A stretch of 64,000 nt of DNA from Halolamina salifodinae. GTDB lineage: Archaea; Halobacteriota; Halobacteria; Halobacteriales; Haloferacaceae. Shown piece by piece: positions 8,333 to 16,954 of this stretch. Location of the stretch: NCBI RefSeq assembly GCF_017874235.1, contig NZ_JAGGLC010000005.1, positions 186,001 to 250,000 of the forward strand, read 5' to 3'. The stretch's first letter is position 1; each line of letters opens with the position of its first letter. The notes beneath the pieces are model-generated. The model ran no database searches, was not told where the DNA came from, and saw only the letters and a program-made list of their open reading frames with translations. Position numbers and translations under genes: made by a program.

Positions 8333-9061
8333 ATGAGCAGGCTCCGCTTCGCGCTACTGCACGCGGCCCACGGCGACGAGAACACCAGCCGGAACTTCCG
8401 GCGCGAACTCGACGCCGATCTGGCCGAGTTCGACGTGACCGACGGCGAACTGCCCCCGGATCACGCCTACGACGGCGTCGTGATCACTGGCTCTCGCGCC
8501 TCCGTCTACTGGGACGAGGCGTGGATCCCGCCGCTGCTGGACTGGACCGCCGAGGCCCACGAACAGGGGATTCCGATGCTCGGCGTCTGTTACGGCCACC
8601 AAGCCGTTGCCGAGGCACTCGGCGGCCGCGTCGCCGGCATGGACGAGTTCGAAATCGGCTACAACGAGATCCGTCGGCGGCCCGAGGCCGCCGAGGACGA
8701 ACTGCTCGCCGGCATCGACGACTCGTTCACCGCGTTCACCACCCACGGCGACGCCGTCGTCGACCTGCCGGCCGAGGCGGAACTGCTCGCAGAGAACGAG
8801 CACGGCGTCCACGCGTTCCGCGCGGGCCACGCGTGGGGCGTCCAGTTCCACCCCGAGTACGACATCGCGACCGCCGAGGAAGTGACCGAGGGGAAGCGCG
8901 ATCAGATCGGCGACGAGCGCGTCGACGCAGTGCTTGCGGACATCACGCCCGCGAACTACGAGGCGGCCTGCGAGGTGAAACGCCTGTTCGAGAACTTCAC
9001 GCAGTATGCGGAGGAGGTGGCGACCGAGAACGGTATCGAACCGACAGCAACCGACGACTGA
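8333..9061 (+). CDS. Class I glutamine amidotransferase (GMP synthase-like domain)
   Basis: A 242-residue stand-alone GATase. The nucleophile is C86 in GVCYGHQ, with H173 and E175 in QFHPEYD, so the catalytic triad is intact. It resembles the GuaA-N/YfeJ group that hydrolyses glutamine or gamma-glutamyl compounds. It need not be the GMP synthetase subunit, as no synthetase partner is adjacent. It follows the phosphoribosyltransferase by 56 bases, suggesting a shared role in nucleotide metabolism (inference). Confidence 0.8.
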   Translation: MSRLRFALLHAAHGDENTSRNFRRELDADLAEFDVTDGELPPDHAYDGVVITGSRASVYWDEAWIPPLLDWTAEAHEQGIPMLGVCYGHQAVAEALGGRVAGMDEFEIGYNEIRRRPEAAEDELLAGIDDSFTAFTTHGDAVVDLPAEAELLAENEHGVHAFRAGHAWGVQFHPEYDIATAEEVTEGKRDQIGDERVDAVLADITPANYEAACEVKRLFENFTQYAEEVATENGIEPTATDD

Positions 9062-9126
9062 CGAGGTTTGCTTCCAGGATCCCCTATTTCAAAATACTGA
9101 TAGGAGAGATAGTCGCCTCGTGTTAC

Positions 9127-9799
9127 ATGGCCACGCTGTACGTCTGTGTCGACGAGAGCGGTCGACAGGATAGCGGGCAGTGCTACACCGTGGCCGGCTG
9201 TTGGTTCGTCTCCGAAAGGAGAGCAATAGACACACTCGACGGGACGAAAGACAAGCTGATGGAGACGATGTTCGAAGGGGGTCCGAACGAACTTAAGGGA
9301 TCAAAAGCTGGTCCGGACACACTGAATACGGGAGTTGACTACCTACGGAACGTGGTCTACGAGGACGAATCTATCGAACAGTCCTCCCTCCCGTGGTCAA
9401 TGAGCTACCCCGTCGGGTTCAGCCTCGTAGCGTTTACTCCAGACACGATTACCGAAACAATTTCGGACTACATCGACAGACTCGATCGCCCGAGAGTAAT
9501 ACAATCGTTCGCCCTTAACGCCGTTCTCAAACCACTCGTACATCCCGAACAGGTCTGTCTGGATGGGTCGATCAGCGACGTTCGAGTGCTTCTGGACTCA
9601 ACGACATGGGACCAGCCTGCGTCCGACTACGCACGGAGCTGTGGAGAACACCAATCTCGAACTCGAAACGCGTGATAGTCAGAGCGTTCCGGGGATTCAA
9701 CTCGCAGATATCGCCGCGTACTCGTGGCGGCGGAACTACACGCGGGGTGACTGTGGAACTGCAGCCGGCGTTCTCCACGATTTGCGATTCGCGAGATAG
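9127..9799 (+). pseudogene. DUF3800-like protein interrupted by a frameshift
   Basis: The first frame encodes MATLYVCVDESGRQDSGQCYTVAGCW and onward, the N-terminal DEDD-like first strand of DUF3800 (RNase H-like fold). It runs to about 9620 and then drifts to a stop at 9675. The expected C-terminal motif SVPGIQLADIAAYSWRR appears in the next frame (9650-9799). One or two bases have therefore been gained or lost between about 9600 and 9650. Base composition is clearly less GC-rich than the neighbours, with ATA and AGA codons, indicating recent acquisition. DUF3800 proteins are often found near mobile or defence genes. Confidence 0.75.
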
Positions 9800-9870
9800 A
9801 GCCGAAAACCAGGCAGCCGCCGAAGCCTCATACCCCTTCAGAGAGGGATCATCGCCTCCGGTGCCGCCTG

Positions 9871-9888
9871 CTGTAACTATAGATACAG
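9871..9888. promoter_or_regulatory. Near-perfect 18-bp palindrome upstream of acyl-CoA dehydrogenase
   Basis: CTGTAACTATAGATACAG is self-complementary at 16 of 18 positions and lies about 80 bases before the acyl-CoA dehydrogenase ATG. It is an operator-like site in an AT-richer gap (9800-9969) that contains no gene. Confidence 0.45.
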
Positions 9889-9969
9889 CCTATATGGGTA
9901 AAAGAGCTTTCCCTCGCATTCAGCCAGAATTGCCAACAACTTTGTGCAGATTACCCTCATAGTCAGGTT

Positions 9970-11133
9970 ATGCTCGACTACCTCGGACTGGAGGCCGACC
10001 TCGGCGAGGAGGAGCGACTCATCCGTGACACCGCCCGGGACTTCGTCGACTCGGAGGTCCGCGGCGACATCGGCCAGCACTGGCTCGACGGCACGTTCCC
10101 CACGGACCTCATCCCGAAGATGGGCGAACTGGGGTTCTACGCGCCCAACCTCGCGGGCTACGGCTCGCCGAACGTCTCCGAGACGGCGTACGGCCTGCTG
10201 ATGCAGGAACTCGAGGCCGCCGACTCCGGCCTGCGCTCGATGGCCTCCGTGCAGGGCGCGCTGGTGATGTACCCCATCCACGCGTTCGGCAGCGAGGACC
10301 AGAAGGAGCGCTGGCTGCCCGACCTCGGCGCCGGCGACGCCGTCGGCTGTTTCGGCCTCACTGAACCCGAACACGGCTCGAACCCCAGCGCGATGGAGAC
10401 CCACGCCGTGAAGGAGGGCGACGAGTACGTGCTCAACGGCTCGAAGACGTGGATCACCAACTCCCCCATCGCCGACGTGGCGGTCGTCTGGGCGAAGGAC
10501 CGCTCCGCAGACGGGAATCCGGTCCGGGGGTTCCTCGTGGAGACCGACACCGACGGCGTGACGACGAACAAGATCGACGAGAAGCTCTCGCTGCGCGCGT
10601 CGATCACCGGCGAGATCGCGCTCCAGAACGCCCACGTCCCCGAGGACGCCGTGCTGCCGGGCGTCGAGGGGATGAAGGGCCCGCTCTCCTGTCTGACGCA
10701 GGCCCGCTACGGCATCGCGTGGGGCGCCGTCGGCGCCGCACGGGACTGCTTCGAGACCGCGCGGCAGTACGCCACCGACCGCGAGCAGTTCGGCGGCCCC
10801 ATCGGCCGGTTCCAGCTCCAGCAGCAGAAACTCGCGGAGATGGCGACCCAGATCACCACCGCACAGTTGCTGGCCTATCGCCTCGCGGACCTGAAAGAGC
10901 GCGGCGACCTCCGGCCACAGCACGTCTCGATGGCCAAACGAAACAACGTCCGGATGGCCCGCGAGCAGGCGCCGGTGGCCCGGGAGATGCTCGGCGGCAA
11001 CGGCATCGTCGCCGACCACTCGCCGATGCGCCACATGGCGAACATGGAGACGGTGTACACCTACGAGGGGACTCACGACATCCACACGCTGATCCTGGGC
11101 GAGGATCTGACGGGGATTCCGGCCTACGAGTAG
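9970..11133 (+). CDS. Acyl-CoA dehydrogenase, glutaryl-CoA dehydrogenase-like
   Basis: A 387-residue FAD enzyme with all three acyl-CoA dehydrogenase domains. The catalytic base is probably E366 in YTYEGTHDIH. FAD contacts include CFGLTEPEHGSNPS and WITNSPIADVAVVWAKD. The segment SGLRSMASVQGALVMYPI matches the Arg/Ser substrate-binding stretch of glutaryl-CoA dehydrogenases, and RHMANMETVYTYEGTHD is also typical of that subgroup. It oxidises an acyl-CoA, passing electrons to ETF. No ETF or CoA-transferase gene is adjacent, so the substrate is inferred only. Confidence 0.85.
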   Translation: MLDYLGLEADLGEEERLIRDTARDFVDSEVRGDIGQHWLDGTFPTDLIPKMGELGFYAPNLAGYGSPNVSETAYGLLMQELEAADSGLRSMASVQGALVMYPIHAFGSEDQKERWLPDLGAGDAVGCFGLTEPEHGSNPSAMETHAVKEGDEYVLNGSKTWITNSPIADVAVVWAKDRSADGNPVRGFLVETDTDGVTTNKIDEKLSLRASITGEIALQNAHVPEDAVLPGVEGMKGPLSCLTQARYGIAWGAVGAARDCFETARQYATDREQFGGPIGRFQLQQQKLAEMATQITTAQLLAYRLADLKERGDLRPQHVSMAKRNNVRMAREQAPVAREMLGGNGIVADHSPMRHMANMETVYTYEGTHDIHTLILGEDLTGIPAYE

Positions 11134-11204
11134 GTCTTTTCGGTGGTTTCTGGAGCCGCTGTTTATCGTGGACGTATCTCGGTTGATCGTGCTGCGAACG
11201 TCGC

Positions 11205-11495
11205 CACGACGGCGAACAGCACCGCGGAGTTCCCAGGGCCACTTGTGACCGCACTGCCCCGCACAGGCCACAGCCTCCCCAGCCGACTCGCGCTCGGTTC
11301 GCGTCCGTCGACGCAAACGCTTCGCGCCACCGCCGGTTGCAGTGGACGCCTCGCGCTCGCACCTGCCGCGAGCGCGGGGGGAGGGGTGGGGAATCGGCGC
11401 TGCGCCGGGCCTTGTGTCCGGCGCTTTGCGGCCTCTCAGGTGCCAACGATAGAGATGCTGTTGCTGATCGCCGCAGTGTACGACCAACGGAAGCT
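11205..11495. repeat. Long mosaic intergenic repeat, copy A
   Basis: This fills most of the 478-base gap 11134-11611. It shares ACCGCGGAGTTCCCAGGG (11221) and the stretch around GCGAGCGCGGGGGGAGGGG (11371) with copy B at 58345-58685. It shares CTCTCAGGTGCCAACGA...GAGATGCTGTTGC (11435-11465) with copy C near 1280-1312. The frames that cross it are chance consequences of high GC; no gene is supported. Confidence 0.75.
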
Positions 11496-11520
11496 GACCA
11501 CCCAGAAAGCAGAATTTACT

Positions 11521-11542
11521 TATCCGATCTCCGTGACGGATA
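11521..11542. promoter_or_regulatory. Inverted repeat upstream of APH-like gene
   Basis: The perfect 6-bp arms TATCCG and CGGATA are separated by 10 bases. They are followed by a third half-site TAATCCG, next to TATA-like TTTACTTATC (11516-11525). They lie 70-90 bases before the kinase-like gene. Probable promoter with an operator, or a long leader. Confidence 0.4.
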
Positions 11543-11611
11543 ATCCGTCTTCTCCCGGCCGGAGCCGCAGCACCGTTCCGGCCGGCCGTCGCCCGTCACG
11601 CGACGCTCACC

Positions 11612-12577
11612 ATGTCCGAACCCGAGATCCACGACGCACTGGCGACCGACACCGACGACTACGAGATCGTTCGCGAACTGCACCGAATCCGCCCGCACGC
11701 CACCTACGAGGTCCGGTTCCGGGGCGAGCGCGCGGTCTGCAAAGTCGAAACCCACCCCGAATCCGACCTCGGCGCCGAGGCTGCGGTGATGCGGTACGTC
11801 GCCGAGTCGACCAGCATCCCCGTGCCCGAACTGCTCGCCGTCGGCGACGACCACTTCGTCGCACGCTGGATGGATGAGGTCCCGGACGGGACGCCCACGC
11901 GAGACGTATCCCGAATCCGAGCACTCGGCCGGGGCTTGGCGACGCTGCACGCCGAAACCGCCGAGATCGGGTGGACCGGCTTCCCCCGCTCGTCGGGCGT
12001 CGACGACCCCGAATCGCCGCCCATCGACTCGGATCCGTGCTGGGGTGACACCCTCTTCACCCTGCTCGAGCGCCGGGCGCGCTATCTGGAGCAAGTCGGC
12101 TACGGCGATCTCGCGCAGGAGGTCGTCACGTGGGTCCGGGAGAATCGGGGCCTGTTCGACGCGGCCGGCGACACAGTGCTGTGTCACGGGAACTACTTCG
12201 GCGAACATATCGGAACCGGTGCCGACGGCGAGGCCTCCGCCGTCATCGACTTCGAGCACGCACTCGCGGCGCCGGCGGAGTGGGACTACCTCCGGACCGT
12301 CCTCCCCGTGTTCGGCCCGGGTGCGGAGCACGGCGTTCCCGAGTCGGTGTTCCGCGAGGCCTACGAGTCGGTCCGGCCGCTTCCCGCGGGGTTCGACCGG
12401 CGTCGCGAGGCGCTGGTGCTCTGCAACGGCCTCTCCTACCTCCGGTCGCTCCATCTCCAGCGCGGGGATCAGGATCCGCCGCAGGCGGTCGCGCGGCGGG
12501 CGCGGGCGATGGCGGCGTCGCTCCGGGAGCGACTCGGCGCCCTCCGAGAGTCCAACGGTCACCTGCGCGATGCGTAA
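11612..12577 (+). CDS. Aminoglycoside phosphotransferase-like protein with altered catalytic loop
   Basis: A 321-residue protein kinase-like fold of the APH/choline kinase type: VCKVE lysine strand (residues 44-48), VLCHGNYFGEHI catalytic loop (residues 189-200) and AVIDFEH metal-binding loop with D213. The catalytic loop normally reads HGD; here the Asp is replaced by Asn194. That would abolish or change phosphotransfer unless another residue compensates. The substrate is unknown. The next small gene follows after 37 bases. Confidence 0.75.
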   Translation: MSEPEIHDALATDTDDYEIVRELHRIRPHATYEVRFRGERAVCKVETHPESDLGAEAAVMRYVAESTSIPVPELLAVGDDHFVARWMDEVPDGTPTRDVSRIRALGRGLATLHAETAEIGWTGFPRSSGVDDPESPPIDSDPCWGDTLFTLLERRARYLEQVGYGDLAQEVVTWVRENRGLFDAAGDTVLCHGNYFGEHIGTGADGEASAVIDFEHALAAPAEWDYLRTVLPVFGPGAEHGVPESVFREAYESVRPLPAGFDRRREALVLCNGLSYLRSLHLQRGDQDPPQAVARRARAMAASLRERLGALRESNGHLRDA

Positions 12578-12614
12578 CTATACCCGTCTGGACGCCGGAG
12601 AGCCTGTAAGGCCG

Positions 12615-12965
12615 ATGGCCGACCCGAAACACGACGATGGTGCCCGCCTCGATCTCGGCGACGAGGAACAGTGGGTCCTCCACGCAGCGCTGCTCCAGTA
12701 CCTGGATCGGCGTGCCGAAGAGGCAGCCACGTCGACCGGCGGCGACATCGGGTCGCCGCCCGCCCCGGGCGAGGTGGAGACCGACGAGGAGACCGATAAC
12801 GCGATTATACTGCTCGAAACCCTCGAGAGCGGCGACCCGCTCTGTCTCGAACGCGAGTCGCTACTGCTCGTCCGGGAACTGCTCTCGGAGTATCTCGCCG
12901 GCGCGCCGCTGCGGGACCGCGCGACCTGCCGGAGCGTGCTCGCGGAAGTCCGCGACGAGCTATAG
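12615..12965 (+). CDS. Small acidic alpha-helical protein, unknown function
   Basis: A 116-residue soluble, very acidic protein. A helix (DEEQWVLHAALLQYLDRRA) is followed by a Glu/Asp/Pro loop and two further helices (AIILLETLESGD; ESLLLVRELLSEYLAGAPLRDR). No domain is recognised. It probably shares a transcript with the APH-like gene. Its last 6 bases overlap the convergent DCC gene. Confidence 0.65.
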   Translation: MADPKHDDGARLDLGDEEQWVLHAALLQYLDRRAEEAATSTGGDIGSPPAPGEVETDEETDNAIILLETLESGDPLCLERESLLLVRELLSEYLAGAPLRDRATCRSVLAEVRDEL

Positions 12966-13316
12966 CGAATCCCGGCTGACGATCTTCCCCCACCAGTCCC
13001 GGCGGTCGGCGCCCCAACGGTAGAGTTTCTCGCGCAGGCGGTCGTAGCCCGGTATCTTCTCAAGCAGCCAGAACGCCGCCGCGAAGGCGACGCTCATCCG
13101 AACGAGCACCCCCTGAATCGCGGCGCCGCCGGAGTAGACGGCGTCGTCAGTGAGCAGGTGCGCCGAACTGCGCCAGTCCTCGGGCAGGCGGGCTTTCTGG
13201 TCGGGCGAGAGTTCCCCGAAGCCCACCGCCGCCACGTCGCCAAAGCGGACGCCGAGCGCGGCACACCACGTACAGAACCCGCAGTCGTCGTCGTACACCA
13301 TCCGCGGCTTGGCCAT
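12960..13316 (-). CDS. DCC-family (DUF393) thiol-disulfide oxidoreductase-like protein
   Basis: A 118-residue protein starting MAKPRMVYDDDCGFCTWC. The DxxCxxC motif (DDCGFCTWC) near the N-terminus defines the DCC family, predicted thioredoxin-like redox proteins. YDRLREKLYRWGADRR at the C-terminus is also typical (YxxxYxxxAxxR-like). The start is placed at MAKPRM; upstream sequence is the repeat array. Confidence 0.8.
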   Translation of the reverse strand: MAKPRMVYDDDCGFCTWCAALGVRFGDVAAVGFGELSPDQKARLPEDWRSSAHLLTDDAVYSGGAAIQGVLVRMSVAFAAAFWLLEKIPGYDRLREKLYRWGADRRDWWGKIVSRDSL

Positions 13317-13354
13317 ACCCCGTCTTCGGTCGGCGAGGGTTTCGGTTTTGTGGG

Positions 13355-13422
13355 GGCCGGTGCCCACCCCCTTTGTTCGGTGGCCGGTGCCCACCCCCTT
13401 GTTCGGTGGCCGGTGCCACCCC
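13355..13422. repeat. 26-27-bp direct repeat, 2.6 copies, in a promoter region
   Basis: GGCCGGTGCCCACCCCC followed by TTTGTTCGGT or TTGTTCGGT, repeated from 13355 and 13382. A partial third unit from 13408 ends at the TATA-like box of the next gene (CGTTTATGC, 13422-13430). The first two units differ by one T. Confidence 0.8.
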
Positions 13423-13456
13423 GTTTATGCCGTCGGCGCCCCAACGAACGGCCACG

Positions 13457-13615
13457 ATGCCCGCCACGAAGGAGGTCAAATGCACGAGCGAGGACTGCGA
13501 ACTGGACATGTTCGAGAACCACTACACCTACGACATCGCCGACGACCACTCCGTCGAGGATCTGTCCTGCCCGTTATGTGGCGGGACAGACTGCCTCGAA
13601 GAGATCGAGCTATGA
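13457..13615 (+). CDS. Small zinc-ribbon protein
   Basis: A 52-residue protein with two cysteine pairs (CTSEDC and CPLCGGTDC), a likely zinc ribbon of the kind abundant in haloarchaea; the function is unknown. TATA-like CGTTTATGC lies about 30 bases upstream. It overlaps the Hsp20 gene by ATGA, so the two are translationally coupled. Confidence 0.75.
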   Translation: MPATKEVKCTSEDCELDMFENHYTYDIADDHSVEDLSCPLCGGTDCLEEIEL

Positions 13616-14094
13616 CGGGACTCGGCGACATCGGCGGGTCGGCCGTCGACGCGGTGATGGAGCGGGTCGGCCGCGGCGTGGGCCGCGTTCAAGAGCGCAA
13701 ACCGCTGCCCTACGACCTGCTGGAGAGCGAGGATGCCTACCTCGTCATGTTCGACGCGCCGGGCGTCGAACCGACGGACGTGCAGGTCCGCTTCGTCGAC
13801 GGCGAGGTACAGGTCCGCGCGGACCGCTTCCGCGCGTTCCACGAAGGGTTCGACACGCGGTTCCCGGGCCGCGGGCTGGCGCTCTCCGGGCGAACACAGC
13901 TCCCGCCGGACGCGATGGTCGACGCCGAGGACGCCGAGGCGACGCTCACCGAGAACGGCACCCTCGAAGTACGCATCCCGAAGGACACCGACACGACCGA
14001 CGTGCCGCTCTCGGAAGCCGGAGACGAGGAGGCCGAAGCGGCGGAAGACGAATCTGAGGCGGCCGACGAAGACGACGACTCCGCGGACGCGTAG
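13612..14094 (+). CDS. hsp20: Hsp20/alpha-crystallin family chaperone
   Basis: A 160-residue protein with an alpha-crystallin domain (LPYDLLESEDAYLVMFDAPGVEPTDVQVRF... to TENGTLEVRIPKD). The GTLEVRIPK strand corresponds to the conserved A-x-x-x-n-G-v-L element. The C-terminal 25 residues are a Glu/Asp/Ala tail in place of the usual IxI anchor. It probably prevents protein aggregation as an oligomer. It is coupled to the preceding zinc-ribbon gene. Confidence 0.85.
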   Translation: MTGLGDIGGSAVDAVMERVGRGVGRVQERKPLPYDLLESEDAYLVMFDAPGVEPTDVQVRFVDGEVQVRADRFRAFHEGFDTRFPGRGLALSGRTQLPPDAMVDAEDAEATLTENGTLEVRIPKDTDTTDVPLSEAGDEEAEAAEDESEAADEDDDSADA

Positions 14095-14095
14095 C

Positions 14096-15247
14096 TCAGA
14101 CCGACATTCCTTCTTCGATAGCGAACTCGGGCACTCCGTCGAACCGCCCGGGGTCGAACCGCTCGATTGCGTCTCGCTCGCCGAGGATCTGCTCGGCGAT
14201 GGCCTCGCCCGTCGCGGGCGCCCGGAGGAAGCCGTGGCCCTGCCAGCCAGTGGCGACGTAGAGATCCGACTCCACCTCACCCAGCAGCGGTTCGTGATCC
14301 GGCGTGGCTGTCGCGATGCCGGCCCACGCCGCGTCGGCATCGGCACCGTCGCTGGCGTCGACCCGAGTCCGGGCCTCGACGGCCTCGACGGCGCCCTCAA
14401 CGAACCAGTCGTCGCCGCTTGGCTCCCAGCCGTCCGGGTCGCACTCCTCCGGCACTGTGCCGTCGCCGGCGAGCAGGCCCTCCGGGTGTGGGCGGAAGTA
14501 GACGCCGGCGTCGGCGTCGAGCACCATCGGCCCGTCGTAGTCGGTCTCGGAGACCAGCGCCTGCACGCGGTAGGGTTTGAGCGGGAGTTGGATCCCTGTC
14601 GGCGCCAGCACGTGCTTGGTCCAGCCGCCGCCCGCGACGAGGACGGCGTCGAAGCGCTCGCCGTCCACTCTGGGCCCGTCGCCGCGGTGGCTGATCGACG
14701 CCTCGACGCCCGTCCAGCAGTCGACGGCGGCGTCGCGCGCGCGGTCGGCCATGGCCGCGACGTACGCGCCCGGGCCGGGCGTCGTGTACGCCGCGCGCTC
14801 GGTCACGGCCGCGAGGCCGACTCCCGAGAGATCCAGTTCGGGGAAGCGCTCGGCGACGGTTTCCGGGTCGTGACAGGCCACGTCGACGTCGTGCTCGCGT
14901 GCGGCGTCGACCTGCTTGCGGAGCGACTCCTGTTTCTCCTCGGCGTCGGCGCCGACGAGAGTTACCTGCTGGGTTGGCTCGACGGAGAATCGGTGATCGC
15001 GGTCGCCCAGCCACTCGAAGCGGTCGAGCGCGCGCTCGGCGATTTCGGCGCCGATAGCGTTGGTGGGCCGGGGCGCCAGCACACCCGCCGCGCGGTGGGA
15101 ACTCCCCTCGACGTGGTGCCGGGCCCGGGTTCGGTCGTCGCCCAGTTCCTCGTCGCGTTCGTAAAGGCGCACGTCGGCGCCGGCCGCTGCGAGGTCGTGG
15201 GCCGCAGTGACGCCGACGGCGCCGCCGCCGACGACGGCTACGCGCAT
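14096..15247 (-). CDS. FAD-dependent oxidoreductase (DadA/glycine oxidase-like)
   Basis: A 383-residue flavoprotein. The N-terminal dinucleotide motif is VAVVGGGAVGVTAAHDLAAAG, followed by the acidic LYERDEELG strand. Further features are VLVAGGGWTKHVL and the C-terminal ATGWQGHGFLRAPATGEAIAE FAD-contact motif. This is the D-amino-acid dehydrogenase/sarcosine oxidase family layout; the substrate is unknown. It is convergent with hsp20 (1 base gap). Confidence 0.8.
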   Translation of the reverse strand: MRVAVVGGGAVGVTAAHDLAAAGADVRLYERDEELGDDRTRARHHVEGSSHRAAGVLAPRPTNAIGAEIAERALDRFEWLGDRDHRFSVEPTQQVTLVGADAEEKQESLRKQVDAAREHDVDVACHDPETVAERFPELDLSGVGLAAVTERAAYTTPGPGAYVAAMADRARDAAVDCWTGVEASISHRGDGPRVDGERFDAVLVAGGGWTKHVLAPTGIQLPLKPYRVQALVSETDYDGPMVLDADAGVYFRPHPEGLLAGDGTVPEECDPDGWEPSGDDWFVEGAVEAVEARTRVDASDGADADAAWAGIATATPDHEPLLGEVESDLYVATGWQGHGFLRAPATGEAIAEQILGERDAIERFDPGRFDGVPEFAIEEGMSV

Positions 15248-15418
15248 CGGCCCTCCGGATCGCGTCGCTGGCCGGTGCTCGGTCGGGTGTGGGGTTCGTG
15301 CACGGCGTCGTCTCTCACGCGCTGGTACTTAGCGCCTCGGTCGGCGAAAAACGGGTCCGGGGTCGGCCGGGGCGGGTACGGGGACCGGCGACACGGGGCC
15401 GGCGAGGAGCGAACCGAA

Positions 15419-16024
15419 CTACGGCGTCGGTTCGGCTTCGCTCTCCTCCTCGGCGCCCTCCATGCTCCGGAGCGCCTCGATGGCGGTCTCGCGGTAGCGG
15501 TCGGGGTCGAGGTCCTCGTAGCGGTCCGCGGCCATCCGGGCGTACTCGTTCCCTTCGTCGTCGAAGGCGGCGACGCGCTCGACCGTGCGTTCGGCGGTTT
15601 CGACGACCCAGCGGTCCCGGGTCGCGGCGTCGACGACGGTGATCGACTCGGGGCGAACCGAGACGTTCACCGAGCCGTCGTCGGTCTCGTACGTTCGCGG
15701 TTTGCCGACGACGGCGACGTAGGCAGGCGGTTCGAGATCACGCAGCGTGGAGGCGGCCTCTGGCTGATACTGGCCGGCGTAGACGAAGAACGTCCCCGTC
15801 GGGTCGACGATGCGGCCGCGCCAGTACTCGTTGTCGTCGCCGATGTCCTCCTTCTCGGTCAGGGTGCCGACGAAGAACACGCGGTTGGCCTTCTCCCCCG
15901 TGGGGAGGAGCTGGTAGGCCGGAGCGCGTTCGTCGTCGGACTCCTTGAACGAGTGACTCGCGTCGTTGAACTCGGTGGCGAAGGCGCGTCGGGCGACTTC
16001 GCGCATTGGGGCGTTTGCGGACAT
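15419..16024 (-). CDS. rpap3: RPA-associated protein (Rpap3-like, COG3390)
   Basis: A 201-residue protein in the second position of an RPA operon; its ATG directly follows the stop of the RPA gene. The segment NRVFFVGTLTEKEDIGDDNEYWRGRIVDPTGTFFVYAGQYQPEA is the OB-like core of archaeal RPA-associated proteins. In Haloferax such proteins (Rpap1, Rpap3) are co-transcribed with their cognate RPA and specifically bind it. The C-terminal helical acidic tail is typical. Confidence 0.85.
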   Translation of the reverse strand: MSANAPMREVARRAFATEFNDASHSFKESDDERAPAYQLLPTGEKANRVFFVGTLTEKEDIGDDNEYWRGRIVDPTGTFFVYAGQYQPEAASTLRDLEPPAYVAVVGKPRTYETDDGSVNVSVRPESITVVDAATRDRWVVETAERTVERVAAFDDEGNEYARMAADRYEDLDPDRYRETAIEALRSMEGAEEESEAEPTP

Positions 16025-16954
16025 TTAGATCGACCTCGCTTTGATCAGCGCACTCTCCGGATCGGCCGGACTGTCGAGGCGTTCGAAATCGTCGACGAGC
16101 ACGTAGCGCCCGAAGACGGGGCCGGACACCTCGAAGTAGTGGCCCAGCAGGTCGCCCTGCATCTCCTCGACGACCACGGTGGTGTCGAGAGCGTCGGTGG
16201 CCATCTGCTTGGCCTCCTCCAGATCGATCCCAGTCAGTTCCTCGGTGGTCTCCTTGTCGAAGATGACCTCGTGGACGTCCTGACCGTCGTCGAGGACGGC
16301 CTTGATGCGGAGGTCGAACTCGCCGTCGACCTGCCCGTGCTCCGAACAGCGGCCGTTCTGGAGCACGCGCGTGCAGTCGTCCTCGGGGCAGCGCTTGATC
16401 AGCCCCGATCCGGACTGCACGTCGACCAGTGCGCCCTCGACGCTGACGGCGTCGTCGCCGACCTCGATCTCCTCGTCGAGTTCGGTGATGGTCGTGGTCT
16501 TGTTGAGTTTGACCGAGTAGCTCCCCTCGTACTCGTCGGTGACGACGTTCGAGAGGGCGTAGCTCTGGCCTTCCGCCAGTTCCGGGAGGTCTGAGGTGTC
16601 GAACGCGACGAACTTCATCGTCCCGCTCTCGTCGCCCAGCAGGCCCACCTGTGCGATGGACTCGTGGCCGGGCTCCCAGAGGTCCGCGACTTTCACGCGG
16701 AGGTCGATCCACTCCTCGTCGGCGTCGATGTCGCCCAACAGGGTGAGTTCGCTGTCACCGCTGCCGAGTTCGTCGCGTTCGAGGTCCGCCTCCTCGAGAT
16801 ACTGGCTCACGACGCTTCGGCGCGCCTCCTCGAGGGGGACGCGGTACTCGTCGACTAAGGTTCGAAGCCGCTCCTCGACATCCGATTCGGAGACGTCGAG
16901 ATGGTCCGAGAACTGTTCGGCTATCTCCGCTGCGTGGGTCTCTAACTCGCTCAT
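16025..16954 (-). CDS. rpa3: Single-stranded DNA-binding protein, RPA (Rpa3-like)
   Basis: A 309-residue RPA with two OB-fold regions (about residues 65-155 and 155-260). An inserted zinc finger (CPEDDCTRVLQNGRCSEHG) lies around residues 205-225. Length, zinc finger and the rpap gene directly downstream match Haloferax Rpa3 rather than Rpa1 or Rpa2. It binds ssDNA in replication and repair. It pairs functionally with the MCM and PCNA genes elsewhere in the window. Confidence 0.85.
   Translation of the reverse strand: MSELETHAAEIAEQFSDHLDVSESDVEERLRTLVDEYRVPLEEARRSVVSQYLEEADLERDELGSGDSELTLLGDIDADEEWIDLRVKVADLWEPGHESIAQVGLLGDESGTMKFVAFDTSDLPELAEGQSYALSNVVTDEYEGSYSVKLNKTTTITELDEEIEVGDDAVSVEGALVDVQSGSGLIKRCPEDDCTRVLQNGRCSEHGQVDGEFDLRIKAVLDDGQDVHEVIFDKETTEELTGIDLEEAKQMATDALDTTVVVEEMQGDLLGHYFEVSGPVFGRYVLVDDFERLDSPADPESALIKARSI

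Noticed and set aside
9877..11487. 536-codon open frame on the minus strand
   Set aside because: It lies antisense to the acyl-CoA dehydrogenase and copy A of the long repeat; its translation has no family resemblance, and long antisense frames are common in GC-rich DNA.
13733..16594. 953-codon open frame on the plus strand
   Set aside because: It is antisense to the FAD oxidoreductase and RPA operon and overlaps hsp20 in another frame; the real genes have clear motifs, this frame has none.
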